Shown piece by piece: positions 1 to 7,741 of a DNA stretch of 64,000 nucleotides. The notes under the pieces are model-generated. The model was not told the origin of the DNA. It searched no databases and worked only from the letters and a program-made list of their open reading frames with translations. The number at the start of each line of letters is the position of its first letter. Positions within the stretch are counted from its first letter, which is position 1. Position numbers and translations under genes: made by a program. This DNA is from Pyrobaculum islandicum DSM 4184. GTDB taxonomy: Archaea; Thermoproteota; Thermoprotei; Thermoproteales; Thermoproteaceae. The stretch spans positions 1,553,436 to 1,617,435 of the forward strand of contig NC_008701.1 in assembly GCF_000015205.1 (NCBI RefSeq), given 5' to 3'.

Positions 1-938
1 ATTCCTCTATCAAGTGCCAATTTGGCGAGTCTTATGGCGTCTGTTACAACTGCTGCGCTATTCCAAGCATCGTGAACATCTAGAGTGACATCAATTCTGA
101 TGGGAAGACCGCCAAAAATTTCGGCCTCTATAAGCATATGTGCTATCTTTCTATCGCCGAGGAATTCTATATAAGCCACTGGCGAGATATACGCATCAAA
201 CTCTTGTCCCACGGCCATCATTTTAACTGCAGCCGTCTTTGTCTTCTCTTTATCGCCGCGTCTATACATAAGATTTACAAAGTCAGGAGTGCCCCCTACA
301 TTTATCTGATAGGTGTGTTTTATTTTTACGCCTCTCAGCGCCAGCAACCTCACTAAAGTCTTATGAAGCACTGTTGCGCCTATTTGATTCTGCGTATCGT
401 CGCCTAACAACGGCAAGTTTCTCTCTGCAAACCTCTTTTGCCAATACTCGCTCGTAGCCACCGGAGCTGGCATGGCGTTTATAAACGCGACGCCGGCTCT
501 TAATGCCGCCTCTGCATACGCCTCTGCAGCTTTTTTTGCGCCTGTTGGCAAATAGTTTACTAAAATCTCTGTATTCGTAGAATTAAGCTCTTTCACAACA
601 TCTTCCACAGAACCCTCGACAACCTTTGTAACGAGACCCCCCTCTGGAACCCCATCAAGAACTGGGCCTGGGCGTACTATCACCCCTAGTTTCGGCGGCT
701 TAAAAACCACTGTCGCGTTGTTTGGAGGTTGAAATATAGCATCAGCTAAGTCTACGTGAACTTTTCTAGCATCGATATCAAAAGCCGATGTAAACACTAT
801 GTCGTGAGGCCTGTATCTACCTATCTCTCTAAAAGCAACTATTGGTTCTAGATTTGGATTATGTTTATACATCTCGATGCCTTGGACAAGAGCAGAGGCA
901 CAGTTTCCCACTCCTACAATACCGACTCTGATAGGCAT
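1..938 (-). CDS. ino1: myo-inositol-1-phosphate synthase (3' end outside window)
   Basis: The reverse-strand reading frame runs off the left edge, so the C-terminus is missing (about 312 residues visible). It begins MPIRVGIVGVGNCASALVQG, a Rossmann nucleotide-binding start, and contains the family segment NYLPTGAKKAAEAYAEAA followed by FINAMPAPVA. The family converts glucose 6-phosphate to L-myo-inositol 1-phosphate with NAD; in archaea the product feeds inositol phospholipids and compatible solutes. The ATG at 938 is supported by a TATA-like TTTATTAACA on the minus strand at 957-967, about 24 bp upstream, which implies a leaderless mRNA. The next feature upstream is a decayed tnpB, not a related gene. 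Confidence 0.9.
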   Translation of the reverse strand, partial: MPIRVGIVGVGNCASALVQGIEMYKHNPNLEPIVAFREIGRYRPHDIVFTSAFDIDARKVHVDLADAIFQPPNNATVVFKPPKLGVIVRPGPVLDGVPEGGLVTKVVEGSVEDVVKELNSTNTEILVNYLPTGAKKAAEAYAEAALRAGVAFINAMPAPVATSEYWQKRFAERNLPLLGDDTQNQIGATVLHKTLVRLLALRGVKIKHTYQINVGGTPDFVNLMYRRGDKEKTKTAAVKMMAVGQEFDAYISPVAYIEFLGDRKIAHMLIEAEIFGGLPIRIDVTLDVHDAWNSAAVVTDAIRLAKLALDRG

Positions 939-1104
939 ATCTACCTAAACAAATGTGTTAATAAACAATTCTGTAAGCATAGGACGTTAAATTAGGCCAA
1001 GCTTCTTAGTGGTTATCCTCCGGCTTCCGGCCTTGAGCCGGTCTCTAAATTAGCGCCTTTATCAGCTACTCTCATGAAGCAACAGGAATATCTTGAGGAT
1101 CGAG

Positions 1105-1519
1105 ACCTTAGCGGGTTATGGGTTGCGTCAATAGCCCTGGGCTCTGTCAACTTGACGACCGCCTTACCTGTGTCTCTTTCGTTTTCGACCCTCAGCTAGG
1201 TGTTCAACGGAACTACCCGTTGAAACACTATATCACGCCAGAGGAACTTGGCGTAATCCACAAAAGCTTTCCCAAGCCCATATTGGAGAAACACCTCCTC
1301 GATTATCCGGTGTGCCAACTCACGCCTGTCTGGCGTGAGGAGTCTGTCCAACTCCTCCGCCGTGAGTCTGGGCTCCTCCTGTCCCGTCAACTCTTTCAAC
1401 AGCCTTCTGGCGTACTCCTCTGCCGCTAGGTGCATCCTTACGGCGAGGTTTAGGACGTCTGGCCTCTCTTCTACCAACTGCCAGGGGATTTCTATCTTTA
1501 ACGTTCTGTATGCGTACAT
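1105..1519 (-). pseudogene. tnpB N-terminal fragment, 'B-type' start (cassette 1)
   Basis: From ATG at 1519 the minus strand encodes about 107 residues closely matching the N-terminus of the intact TnpB at 2151-3416 (e.g. LVEERPDVLNL, KELTGQEEPRLTAEELDRLL). An in-frame TAG follows PLNT, and the homology resumes with LRVENERD and then a short piece resembling the TEPRAI region before the RuvC motif. The nuclease half is missing, so the gene is dead. It faces away from the intact copy across a conserved spacer. The reading frame is open upstream of the ATG into the spacer, but homology to the other B-type copies supports the start MYAYRTLK. Confidence 0.8.
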
Positions 1520-1765
1520 GTGTGTATATGTGGATGGGCTGAAATATCTGCTTATAGAAGACACACGGGGGCAAGCCGGAAGTTTCACAAGACAAACCCA
1601 CGGCGCCGTGCCCCGCCTCTCCTCAGAGCTGGTGAAACCCGCCCCTCTCCCCTGGCGCCGTCGTGAAGGCGGCGTTGAGAGACGCGTGTCGGCCATGTTG
1701 TTGACCTTCGCCGCCACTAGGGCTGTTGCCGTCGTGAGCTATTGATACCCGCCGGCGTCATACAC

Positions 1766-1915
1766 ATGCCGCCCCTCGCGTTGTTCATACTGGCGATACC
1801 CACCGCGGCGTTGGCGGCGCTCACGGCGATAGCCGCCGTAAACCCGTTTTTCAACCCACCCACACCTCTAACGCAGTCCCCCACCACTTTCTACTACCTC
1901 GGTTCACCTGCCTGA
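1766..1915 (+). CDS. Small hydrophobic ORF in the tnpB spacer (49 aa)
   Basis: The reading frame starts MPPLALFILAIPTAAL, continues with an alanine/leucine-rich segment that could form one membrane helix, and then has AVNPFFNPP. The second cassette carries the homologous frame (14462-14641, minus), which keeps MPP-ALFI, IP/FP-A, AVNPFFNPP and has many changes between these blocks. In the third cassette the frame is damaged. Its stop lies inside the spacer palindrome. It points the same way as the A-type tnpB. It may be a real small membrane protein or merely conserved DNA; no function is known to me. Confidence 0.35.
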   Translation: MPPLALFILAIPTAALAALTAIAAVNPFFNPPTPLTQSPTTFYYLGSPA

Positions 1916-1938
1916 CAGCGACGACGTCAGGCAAGTGT
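1904..1938. repeat. Spacer palindrome, cassette 1
   Basis: GCCTGAC at 1910-1916 is the exact inverse complement of GTCAGGC at 1926-1932, with partial extension outward (CACCTG / CAAGTG). Similar palindromes sit at the same place in the other three cassettes (14459-14482, 50030-50062, 55232-55268). In IS200/IS605 elements hairpins near the ends are recognised by TnpA. No tnpA is present here, so this is only a candidate end structure or binding site. Confidence 0.55.
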
Positions 1939-2150
1939 GTGAAAGGAGTTGAAAGGACGTTTCAGACTTTTTGTGCATGTGGCGGGGGAGGTATGAAGTT
2001 GTCGCATACATCGCAAACGCCGCCGGGCAGATACTAACCGCAATTTCCCCCTATATCCAACAATAGCCTTTTTTCCAAGGCCGACGTCCTACTTGCTCAA
2101 CAACGAGGGATCTCAACACCTAGCTTTTCTCCCCCACGCCCTTTACGCAT

Positions 2151-3416
2151 ATGAGCCAAGTCTACAGGACGCTGAAGATCAGAATCCCATGGCGCGTCGT
2201 TGAGGAGCGTCCAGACGTCCTAGACCTAGCGACGAGGATGCACTTGGCCGTTGAGGAGTACGCCAGAAGGCTGTTGAAAGAGTTGACGGGACAGGAGGAG
2301 CCCAGACTCACGGCGGAGGAGTTGGACAGACTCCTCACGCCAGACAGGCGTGAGTTGGCACACCGGATAATCGAGGAGACGTTCCCCAAGTATGGTCTCA
2401 AGAAGTATTTCTCAGAGTGGGCTAAGTTCTTCTGGCGCGACGTGGCGTTCTACCGGGCAATCCCCCTCGACGTCCAACTGAGAGTGGAAAATGAGAGAGA
2501 TGTGAGTACGGCGGTCTTTGTCGACCTAAAGAGCGACGTAGTCAGAGTGCGTAAGCTCGGCATACCGCCTTTCGCCGTCAAGTTGAAGAAGAGCGACATC
2601 TCTTGGATTAGGCGGAGGTTGGAGGAGGGCGCCAAGTTGAAACTGGCGCTTCTCGGCGTTGAGAAGAGAGATGGTGAGAAGGATCCTACTTACGGCGGTT
2701 TATATGTCGCTCTCGTATTCGCTAGAGAGGTGACGCAAATAGAGCCCAAGGCGCTTGTCGTTGTCGACGTGAACCGGTTGGACCACTACATAAAGGTCGG
2801 CCTCGTGGCCGACGGCAGAGTCTTGGAGTTGTGGAAGTTCCCCAAGAAAGAACGGATACGGAAGCTTGAGAAGATCCACGCCCACATAAGCCAACTGAGC
2901 AGAGCCCTAGCGCGCATAGACGAGGACAGAGGCCCGCGTAGGGCGTTGGATCTCCAGAGGCAACTGTGGAAGCTAGAGAAAAAACGCTTTGGCATAATCC
3001 GCGACGTCGTTATAAACGCCGCCCGCGAGATCATAAAACTGGCCAGAGAACACCAAGCCGCCATAGTCGTCGACACGATGGAAGACGGCACGTACCGGGA
3101 GTTAAAGGAGAGGGGCGGAAACGGCGTGAGGAAGCACTTCCTAGACGGTTTGGGACAACTGAGGAGACGCTTGCAAGCGCTTGCGCGGTGGTACGGCATT
3201 CCATATGTGGAGGAGCGGCTGTACTCAACCATCTGCCCCAGATGCGGAGTCAAGATGGCGATGGAGGACGGCCGCTTCATGCGTTGCCCCACCTGCGGCT
3301 TCAGAGCACATAGAGACAACGTGCCGGTGATATGGGCAGAAAAACGCTACTGGGAAATCCTCCAGAAAACAAAACAACCCACTTTTTCGGCGACCATCAC
3401 ATTTTTAACTTCGTAA
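2151..3416 (+). CDS. tnpB: TnpB-family RNA-guided nuclease (IS605/IS1341 type), intact copy
   Basis: The 421-aa protein has the order expected for TnpB: a helical N-terminal half, then a split RuvC domain with a zinc ribbon. The candidate catalytic residues are D206 in VVVDVNRLDH, E311 in VVDTMEDGTYRELK and D389 in AHRDNVPVIWA. The zinc ligands are C362, C365, C379 and C382 (CPRCG...CPTCG). The first RuvC motif lacks the usual Gly after Asp, so this is a divergent subfamily. TnpB proteins cut DNA using an RNA made from the 3' end of their element. The start MSQVYRTLK is shared with the minus-strand A-type fragments at 14393 and 55172. No TnpA is encoded nearby. This is the only uninterrupted copy in the window. 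Confidence 0.9.
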   Translation: MSQVYRTLKIRIPWRVVEERPDVLDLATRMHLAVEEYARRLLKELTGQEEPRLTAEELDRLLTPDRRELAHRIIEETFPKYGLKKYFSEWAKFFWRDVAFYRAIPLDVQLRVENERDVSTAVFVDLKSDVVRVRKLGIPPFAVKLKKSDISWIRRRLEEGAKLKLALLGVEKRDGEKDPTYGGLYVALVFAREVTQIEPKALVVVDVNRLDHYIKVGLVADGRVLELWKFPKKERIRKLEKIHAHISQLSRALARIDEDRGPRRALDLQRQLWKLEKKRFGIIRDVVINAAREIIKLAREHQAAIVVDTMEDGTYRELKERGGNGVRKHFLDGLGQLRRRLQALARWYGIPYVEERLYSTICPRCGVKMAMEDGRFMRCPTCGFRAHRDNVPVIWAEKRYWEILQKTKQPTFSATITFLTS

Positions 3417-3430
3417 GTTTTCTTATTTCA

Positions 3431-3590
3431 TGAACGGCGTTTGGCCCCTGGGGCGGCAGACGGGGGCGCCAGACTGTTGCAATATAAACAATCAGCGGCC
3501 GGCCCCCGCATGACCCGCCCCCTCGCCCCGGTGCACCCGGGGCGGGCCCTTAAGTCCCCCGGGGAGGGGCCAAGAGAAAGATAGGGGACG
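3431..3590 (+). ncRNA. Candidate omega-RNA scaffold downstream of intact tnpB (copy 1)
   Basis: The GC-rich tail begins 14 bases after the tnpB stop. TTGGCCCCT (3441-3449) is the exact complement of AGGGGCCAA (3565-3573). That second strand lies inside the loop of a stem GTCCCC (3554-3559) / GGGGAC (3584-3589), which makes a pseudoknot. A central hairpin CGCCCCGG (3524-3531) / CCGGGGCG (3537-3544) has a 5-nt loop. The same pairings with different bases occur after the other three tnpB copies. If it is an omega RNA, the guide would start just after GGGGAC, around 3590. The boundaries are inferred. Confidence 0.7.
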
Positions 3591-3672
3591 TATGGGTTGC
3601 ATATTTAATAACAAAACGTTGTCTAATTAGCTAGGTCGCTAAAATATGTGTAGAAGATACTCGTTTACTACT

Positions 3673-5481
3673 TTAACTTATTTTCGAACTCGCTCCTTTA
3701 TCCCCTGGTGTATTTTCGATAAGTCTCTCTTCTTTTAGACTTTCTAAAACAACCTCAGCTATATCTTTGACCTCTACAGAGCTTTCCTTAGTTCTTTTAG
3801 CATCTAACAACATGGCATTACAGAAGGGGCATAACGTTACTATTGTAGAGGCGCCAGTAGAGACTAGCTCCTCGAATCTTATGTGGCTAATCCTCTTTTC
3901 CTCTGGGACATCATACCAGTAGTTTGCTCCACCCGCGCCACAACAGAAGGTTCTCTCGCCGTGTCTCGGCGGCTCTTTAATATCGCCAAGCTTAACTAAG
4001 ATCCTCCTCTGCGGCTTGACCACTCTGTTATAGCGAGCTAAGTAACAAGGGTCATGTATTGTAAATACAGTATCTCCCCTCTTTACAACTATCCTACCCT
4101 CCTCAATTAATTGCTGAATTATCTGGACATGGTGATAAACATCAAGATTTATGCCAAATTCTTTATATTCATTTTTAAAGACATTATATCCATGTGGACA
4201 TATTGTTATTAGCTTTTTTATTCCATATTTCTCAAAGAGTTGCTTGTTCTTAAGGACTATTTCCTGAAATCTGCTTTCTTCACCCAATCGTCTTGCTGGA
4301 TCCCCACAACATGTCTCCTCGTCGCCAAGTATCGCAATTTTGTCTAGCATACCAGCTTTCCTTAATATATCAACGAAGGCTTTAATTATCTCTCTAGCTC
4401 TTCCGTCAAAACTTCCCATACAGCCAACCCATAGTAGGTATTCTGCGTCTGGATTTTCGCTTATTGTCTTTACGCCAAGCTCTCTAAGCCAATCGTGTCT
4501 ACCTACATTGGGGCTAGACATCGTATTTCCATATTGTGAAATAGAGAGAAGAACATCTGCAATTTTCCTGTCTACCCTGCCTTGGGCTACTAATGCACGT
4601 CTCACGCCGTATATAACATCAAGGTGGTTTACCCGCACGGGGCAACTATAAACGCACATACCGCATGTTGTACATGCCCAAGCTTGGTGCTCAAGTTTTA
4701 TAGCTAGTTCAAAACCCGGGTTGTTGGAGTTTAGAGAAACCGTTCTCACCACAAATCTCGGTGAGAGAAGACGGCCAGCGGCGACGGCAGGACAGCCCTC
4801 GTCGCATGCGCCTATCTCGCCACAAGACTGACAAGATAGCAAAACTTCGCGATCTACGTCCGAGATCTTCTCATACCCAAATTTTACATTTTCAATGTCT
4901 GAAACCTCGTCTAGCCTAAAGGGAATCTTAAAAGAGGTTAGCTCTCTGTCGTAATTTATTATCAGGTTAGCAGCTGGCTTTACGTAGAAGAGGGCAAGGA
5001 AAACATTTCTTACAGTACCTATTAATAACGAAAGCTTAGGAATAAACACCGATAGTAATATATCTAAGAACGTCAGGACAATTATACATAGAAGGATTAT
5101 CTGCATCTTATTAGACTCTCTTATAAACTCTTTATCTGCGTTAAGTCTCTTGTGTATGACATTACTCCTTATAAGCACCCTAGCTCTATATATTGTCGCC
5201 ATAATTAAACCAGCCATTATCGGTAAACTAATGATCCATAAGATAAGAGATAAGGAAAAGATAGAGCTAGAGATTGCCAGAAGTAATGAGAGAATTACAC
5301 CAGAAGCAATTGAGAAATGCATATACCCCACTCCTCCTTTTAGTGCTTCTCTAAATTCGTAAAGTATTAACTTGGTAATATTGATTTTTCTCTTATTATA
5401 TAGCTTTACTCTTCCAAGTAAAAGAATTATAAAGACAACAAAAGTTACTAAGAACAATAACATTAGTAATTCATCTATCAT
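3673..5481 (-). CDS. Membrane-anchored heterodisulfide-reductase-like Fe-S oxidoreductase
   Basis: The 602-aa protein begins with a hydrophobic segment (MIDELLMLLFLVTFVVFIIL) and further membrane helices up to about residue 175. It then has two 4Fe-4S ferredoxin motifs (CQSCGEIGACDEGCP near residue 218 and CTTCGMCVYSCP near 270). Two CCG-type cysteine-rich domains follow: CMGSF...CCGDPARR around 354-397, and HDPCYLARY...CCGAGGANYW...CPFCNAM around 478-560. This is an HdrE-like membrane part fused to an HdrD/DsrK-like part. Such proteins move electrons between the quinone pool and a disulfide or related substrate; the substrate here is unknown. A TATA box (ATTTAAGTAC, 5498-5508) lies about 24 bp before ATG 5481, supporting a single leaderless gene. 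Confidence 0.8.
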   Translation of the reverse strand: MIDELLMLLFLVTFVVFIILLLGRVKLYNKRKINITKLILYEFREALKGGVGYMHFSIASGVILSLLLAISSSIFSLSLILWIISLPIMAGLIMATIYRARVLIRSNVIHKRLNADKEFIRESNKMQIILLCIIVLTFLDILLSVFIPKLSLLIGTVRNVFLALFYVKPAANLIINYDRELTSFKIPFRLDEVSDIENVKFGYEKISDVDREVLLSCQSCGEIGACDEGCPAVAAGRLLSPRFVVRTVSLNSNNPGFELAIKLEHQAWACTTCGMCVYSCPVRVNHLDVIYGVRRALVAQGRVDRKIADVLLSISQYGNTMSSPNVGRHDWLRELGVKTISENPDAEYLLWVGCMGSFDGRAREIIKAFVDILRKAGMLDKIAILGDEETCCGDPARRLGEESRFQEIVLKNKQLFEKYGIKKLITICPHGYNVFKNEYKEFGINLDVYHHVQIIQQLIEEGRIVVKRGDTVFTIHDPCYLARYNRVVKPQRRILVKLGDIKEPPRHGERTFCCGAGGANYWYDVPEEKRISHIRFEELVSTGASTIVTLCPFCNAMLLDAKRTKESSVEVKDIAEVVLESLKEERLIENTPGDKGASSKIS

Positions 5482-5516
5482 AAGTTATAGGGCACCGTAC
5501 TTAAATAAAGATGACC

Positions 5517-6173
5517 TTAGATTTCTCCCAAAATATTCTTACATATTATGTCGAAAACGCAACTATGGCATTTTTTGTTCTCAGGCGGTTTATCCGATTC
5601 CAAAATTTGTCTTATTTCCTTTAAAAGTTTAAGAGCATTATCGTCTCTTTCTACTATTTCTACTCTGTTTCTGTATACTAAGTATCCGTATTTTGCATTT
5701 AAGAGATGTATATATATCTGTAATTGTCTCCTATGCGCCTCCCTTGTCGCTGTACCGGCTTTGATTTCTACTGGGATAAGATTACGGCCTTTCTTAACTA
5801 CGACATCTATAACGCCTACTAAATCGCCTATCTCCACCTTGTATTCTATAATAACGTTGTCAAAAACGGAAACAGCTCTTTCGTATCTTTCATGAAGTAA
5901 TCTTCCACGAATAAGCGATACTGCAGAACCTTTTGTAAATAGTTTCAACCTTAGTTTATGTTGTACCCATAGTAGTCTTGGACAATACTCAAAATCGTTA
6001 ATAACAGAGGGCGATATGCGCTTGAAATCATACCTATATGCATAAATATCGGGAAATAACCTAAAGATCTCTTGCTCTTTTTTCAACTCCTCTAACGCAC
6101 CTTCAGCGTCTAAGTTTTCTAAGTCATCACAATTTATAAGACGACAAATCGGCCTAGGCCGTAGCAATTCCAT
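5517..6173 (-). CDS. Cas4-like PD-(D/E)XK exonuclease with Fe-S cysteines (standalone)
   Basis: The 218-aa protein matches the Cas4/RecB-nuclease layout: N-terminal Cys (SVINDFEYCPRLLW, C64), His motif (GRLLHERYE, H94), GVIDVVV with D123, PVEIKAG with E136 and K138, a QLQIYIHLL helix (motif III), and a C-terminal Cys cluster KKCHSCVFDIICK (C202, C205, C211). These four cysteines would hold a 4Fe-4S cluster. I found no CRISPR repeat or other cas gene in the window, so it is a solo Cas4 homologue, possibly a repair nuclease. Its start overlaps the end of the upstream GTPase gene by 20 bases, indicating co-transcription. Confidence 0.8.
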   Translation of the reverse strand: MELLRPRPICRLINCDDLENLDAEGALEELKKEQEIFRLFPDIYAYRYDFKRISPSVINDFEYCPRLLWVQHKLRLKLFTKGSAVSLIRGRLLHERYERAVSVFDNVIIEYKVEIGDLVGVIDVVVKKGRNLIPVEIKAGTATREAHRRQLQIYIHLLNAKYGYLVYRNRVEIVERDDNALKLLKEIRQILESDKPPENKKCHSCVFDIICKNILGEI

Positions 6174-7713
6174 CTCCTACTCTCAAAATTCTGCCAAATA
6201 TTCTAGTGGGGCCATTTCTAAAGATAAAAACGCCGCTGTCTATATGCCATGGCCTCACAAACTCTATTTTAACTACGCCGCTATCGCCGACCATGAGCTC
6301 CCCTTTATCAATCTCCTTTATATACGCATTTGTCCTAACAGCCTTGTAGTGAAAAACTCCGGAAAATCCGGCTTTAATTACTGTCGGATGTCTCAATACA
6401 AGAACCTCGGCGAGCACCTCCCTACTTGCCCCAAGAGGTTTGCTAGATAAAACCATGCCTTTTTCTACTTTATCTACCTTGTCTAGCCCCAGAGTAATAA
6501 AGCTGCCGGCTTTTGCAGATTCTACAGGCGTTCTATTAAGATGGATAGATTTTATAGACGTGGAAATCCACCTCCCATCACTATAGGGGCCTATCCAAAG
6601 TTTGTCCCCTACCCTTACAATTCCCCTCTCTATTAACCCACCGACTACAACGCCCACTCCCTTTACTAAGTAAATATCAGATATATACATCAAGAAGTCT
6701 CCTCTATAATCCCACGTCTTTCTCTTAGGCAACAGAGAGAGAAACTTCAGAAGTAGATCTAGCCCATGGCCTGTCACGTTGGAGGTAAAAAATATAGGGG
6801 CTACACGTCCTGAAGACAAGGCTCTTGCCGCTAATACGACATCGCCCACCTCTTTTATGACATAGGGTATCTTGCTAACTCCCGGCATTTTTAAAATCCT
6901 AGTGACGTCTTCTAAAGTCCTTTGAAAAACCTCTTGAGGCGCTACATCTACCCTGGTAATTACAACAAATACAGGCACGCCAAGGGCAACTGCTATGCCT
7001 AAGTGTTCTTTTGTCATTTTCTGTACGCCCGAGTTCGCCGCCACGACTAACATAACGTAATCCGGTTGCGAACTAAAGAGACCTCTAAGCGCCGTCCTTA
7101 AATACCTCTCGTGCCCTCCTACGTCGACTAGGAGAACTAATTTGTCAGACCTTTTATATACCTCAGCTTCGTCAAGCGGATCGAGTAAACTATGGTTAAC
7201 TACAACATCGCCGTTAAAACCCAGAAGTCTCATAGATACAGAGGAAGTACGCCCAGTTAACACCTCGTGTTTATACCTAGACGCATATGACCTAGCCAGA
7301 CCTCTTCCATCGTCTAACCTCCCCGTAGTTAAAACTCCCACTAACGTAGATTTTCCAGCATCTACATTACCAAGAACAACCACTGTGACTGTAGGAGGCG
7401 GCTCCTCCCTAACGGCCGCTCTTAACAAGACCTCAGCGACCTTCCCCTTGATACCCTCGGAAATCCTCAATATGTATACAGAGGCGCTTGCTCGTTTGGC
7501 AACCTCTCGCAGTATGTCAAGCGCCTTGATTAGCTCCTCGTCAGAGAGTCCCTCAGGTCTCCCGTCATCTGACACACCTATGAGATATACCGCCTCTCCT
7601 CCTCCCTCATATAGACGTCGTTTCAATTGGCCTGCTAGCCTATCTATATCATCGGCATTAAGCATGAGTTTATATTCGACATTCCCATCTTCGCTCTCAG
7701 GAGGAAAACCCAC
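6154..7713 (-). CDS. GTPBP1-like translational GTPase (EF-Tu family)
   Basis: The GTP-binding motifs are clear: P-loop GNVDAGKSTLVGVL, G3 DVGGHERYLRTALRG and G4 TRVD. A C-terminal half follows with EF-Tu-like beta-barrel domains (e.g. VVVGGLIERGIVRVGDKLWI). The long stretch before the P-loop (about 125 residues) and overall length fit the archaeal GTPBP1/GTPBP2-like group, whose cellular role is poorly defined. The frame is open back to 7776, but I place the start at GTG 7713 because TTTTTAAAAA (7730-7740) lies about 22 bp upstream and would give a leaderless mRNA; this yields 519 aa. The Cas4-like gene follows with a 20-base overlap. Confidence 0.8.
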   Translation of the reverse strand: MGFPPESEDGNVEYKLMLNADDIDRLAGQLKRRLYEGGGEAVYLIGVSDDGRPEGLSDEELIKALDILREVAKRASASVYILRISEGIKGKVAEVLLRAAVREEPPPTVTVVVLGNVDAGKSTLVGVLTTGRLDDGRGLARSYASRYKHEVLTGRTSSVSMRLLGFNGDVVVNHSLLDPLDEAEVYKRSDKLVLLVDVGGHERYLRTALRGLFSSQPDYVMLVVAANSGVQKMTKEHLGIAVALGVPVFVVITRVDVAPQEVFQRTLEDVTRILKMPGVSKIPYVIKEVGDVVLAARALSSGRVAPIFFTSNVTGHGLDLLLKFLSLLPKRKTWDYRGDFLMYISDIYLVKGVGVVVGGLIERGIVRVGDKLWIGPYSDGRWISTSIKSIHLNRTPVESAKAGSFITLGLDKVDKVEKGMVLSSKPLGASREVLAEVLVLRHPTVIKAGFSGVFHYKAVRTNAYIKEIDKGELMVGDSGVVKIEFVRPWHIDSGVFIFRNGPTRIFGRILRVGDGIATA

Positions 7714-7741
7714 GTAAAAAAGCCAAAAGTTTTTAAAAACC

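Larger units (their letters stand above)
1520..2150. other. Conserved spacer between head-to-head tnpB genes (cassette 1)
   Basis: This non-transposase segment matches the spacers at 14394-14844 and 55173-55632. Shared blocks include the stretch next to the B-type tnpB (ending TTCAGCCCATCCACATA on the strand of that gene), a block encoding AAKVNNMADTRLSTPP on the minus strand, a block encoding NPFFNPP on the plus strand, and a palindrome at 1906-1936. Cassette 1 lies in the opposite orientation to cassettes 2 and 4. The last 50 bases before the plus-strand tnpB (TAGCTTTTCTCCCC) are the A-type upstream region. I see no other known gene here. Confidence 0.7.

Noticed and set aside
5517-6173. 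Cas4-like gene as a sign of a CRISPR-Cas locus
   Set aside because: No repeat-spacer array and no other cas gene occurs in the window; solo Cas4 homologues are common in archaea.
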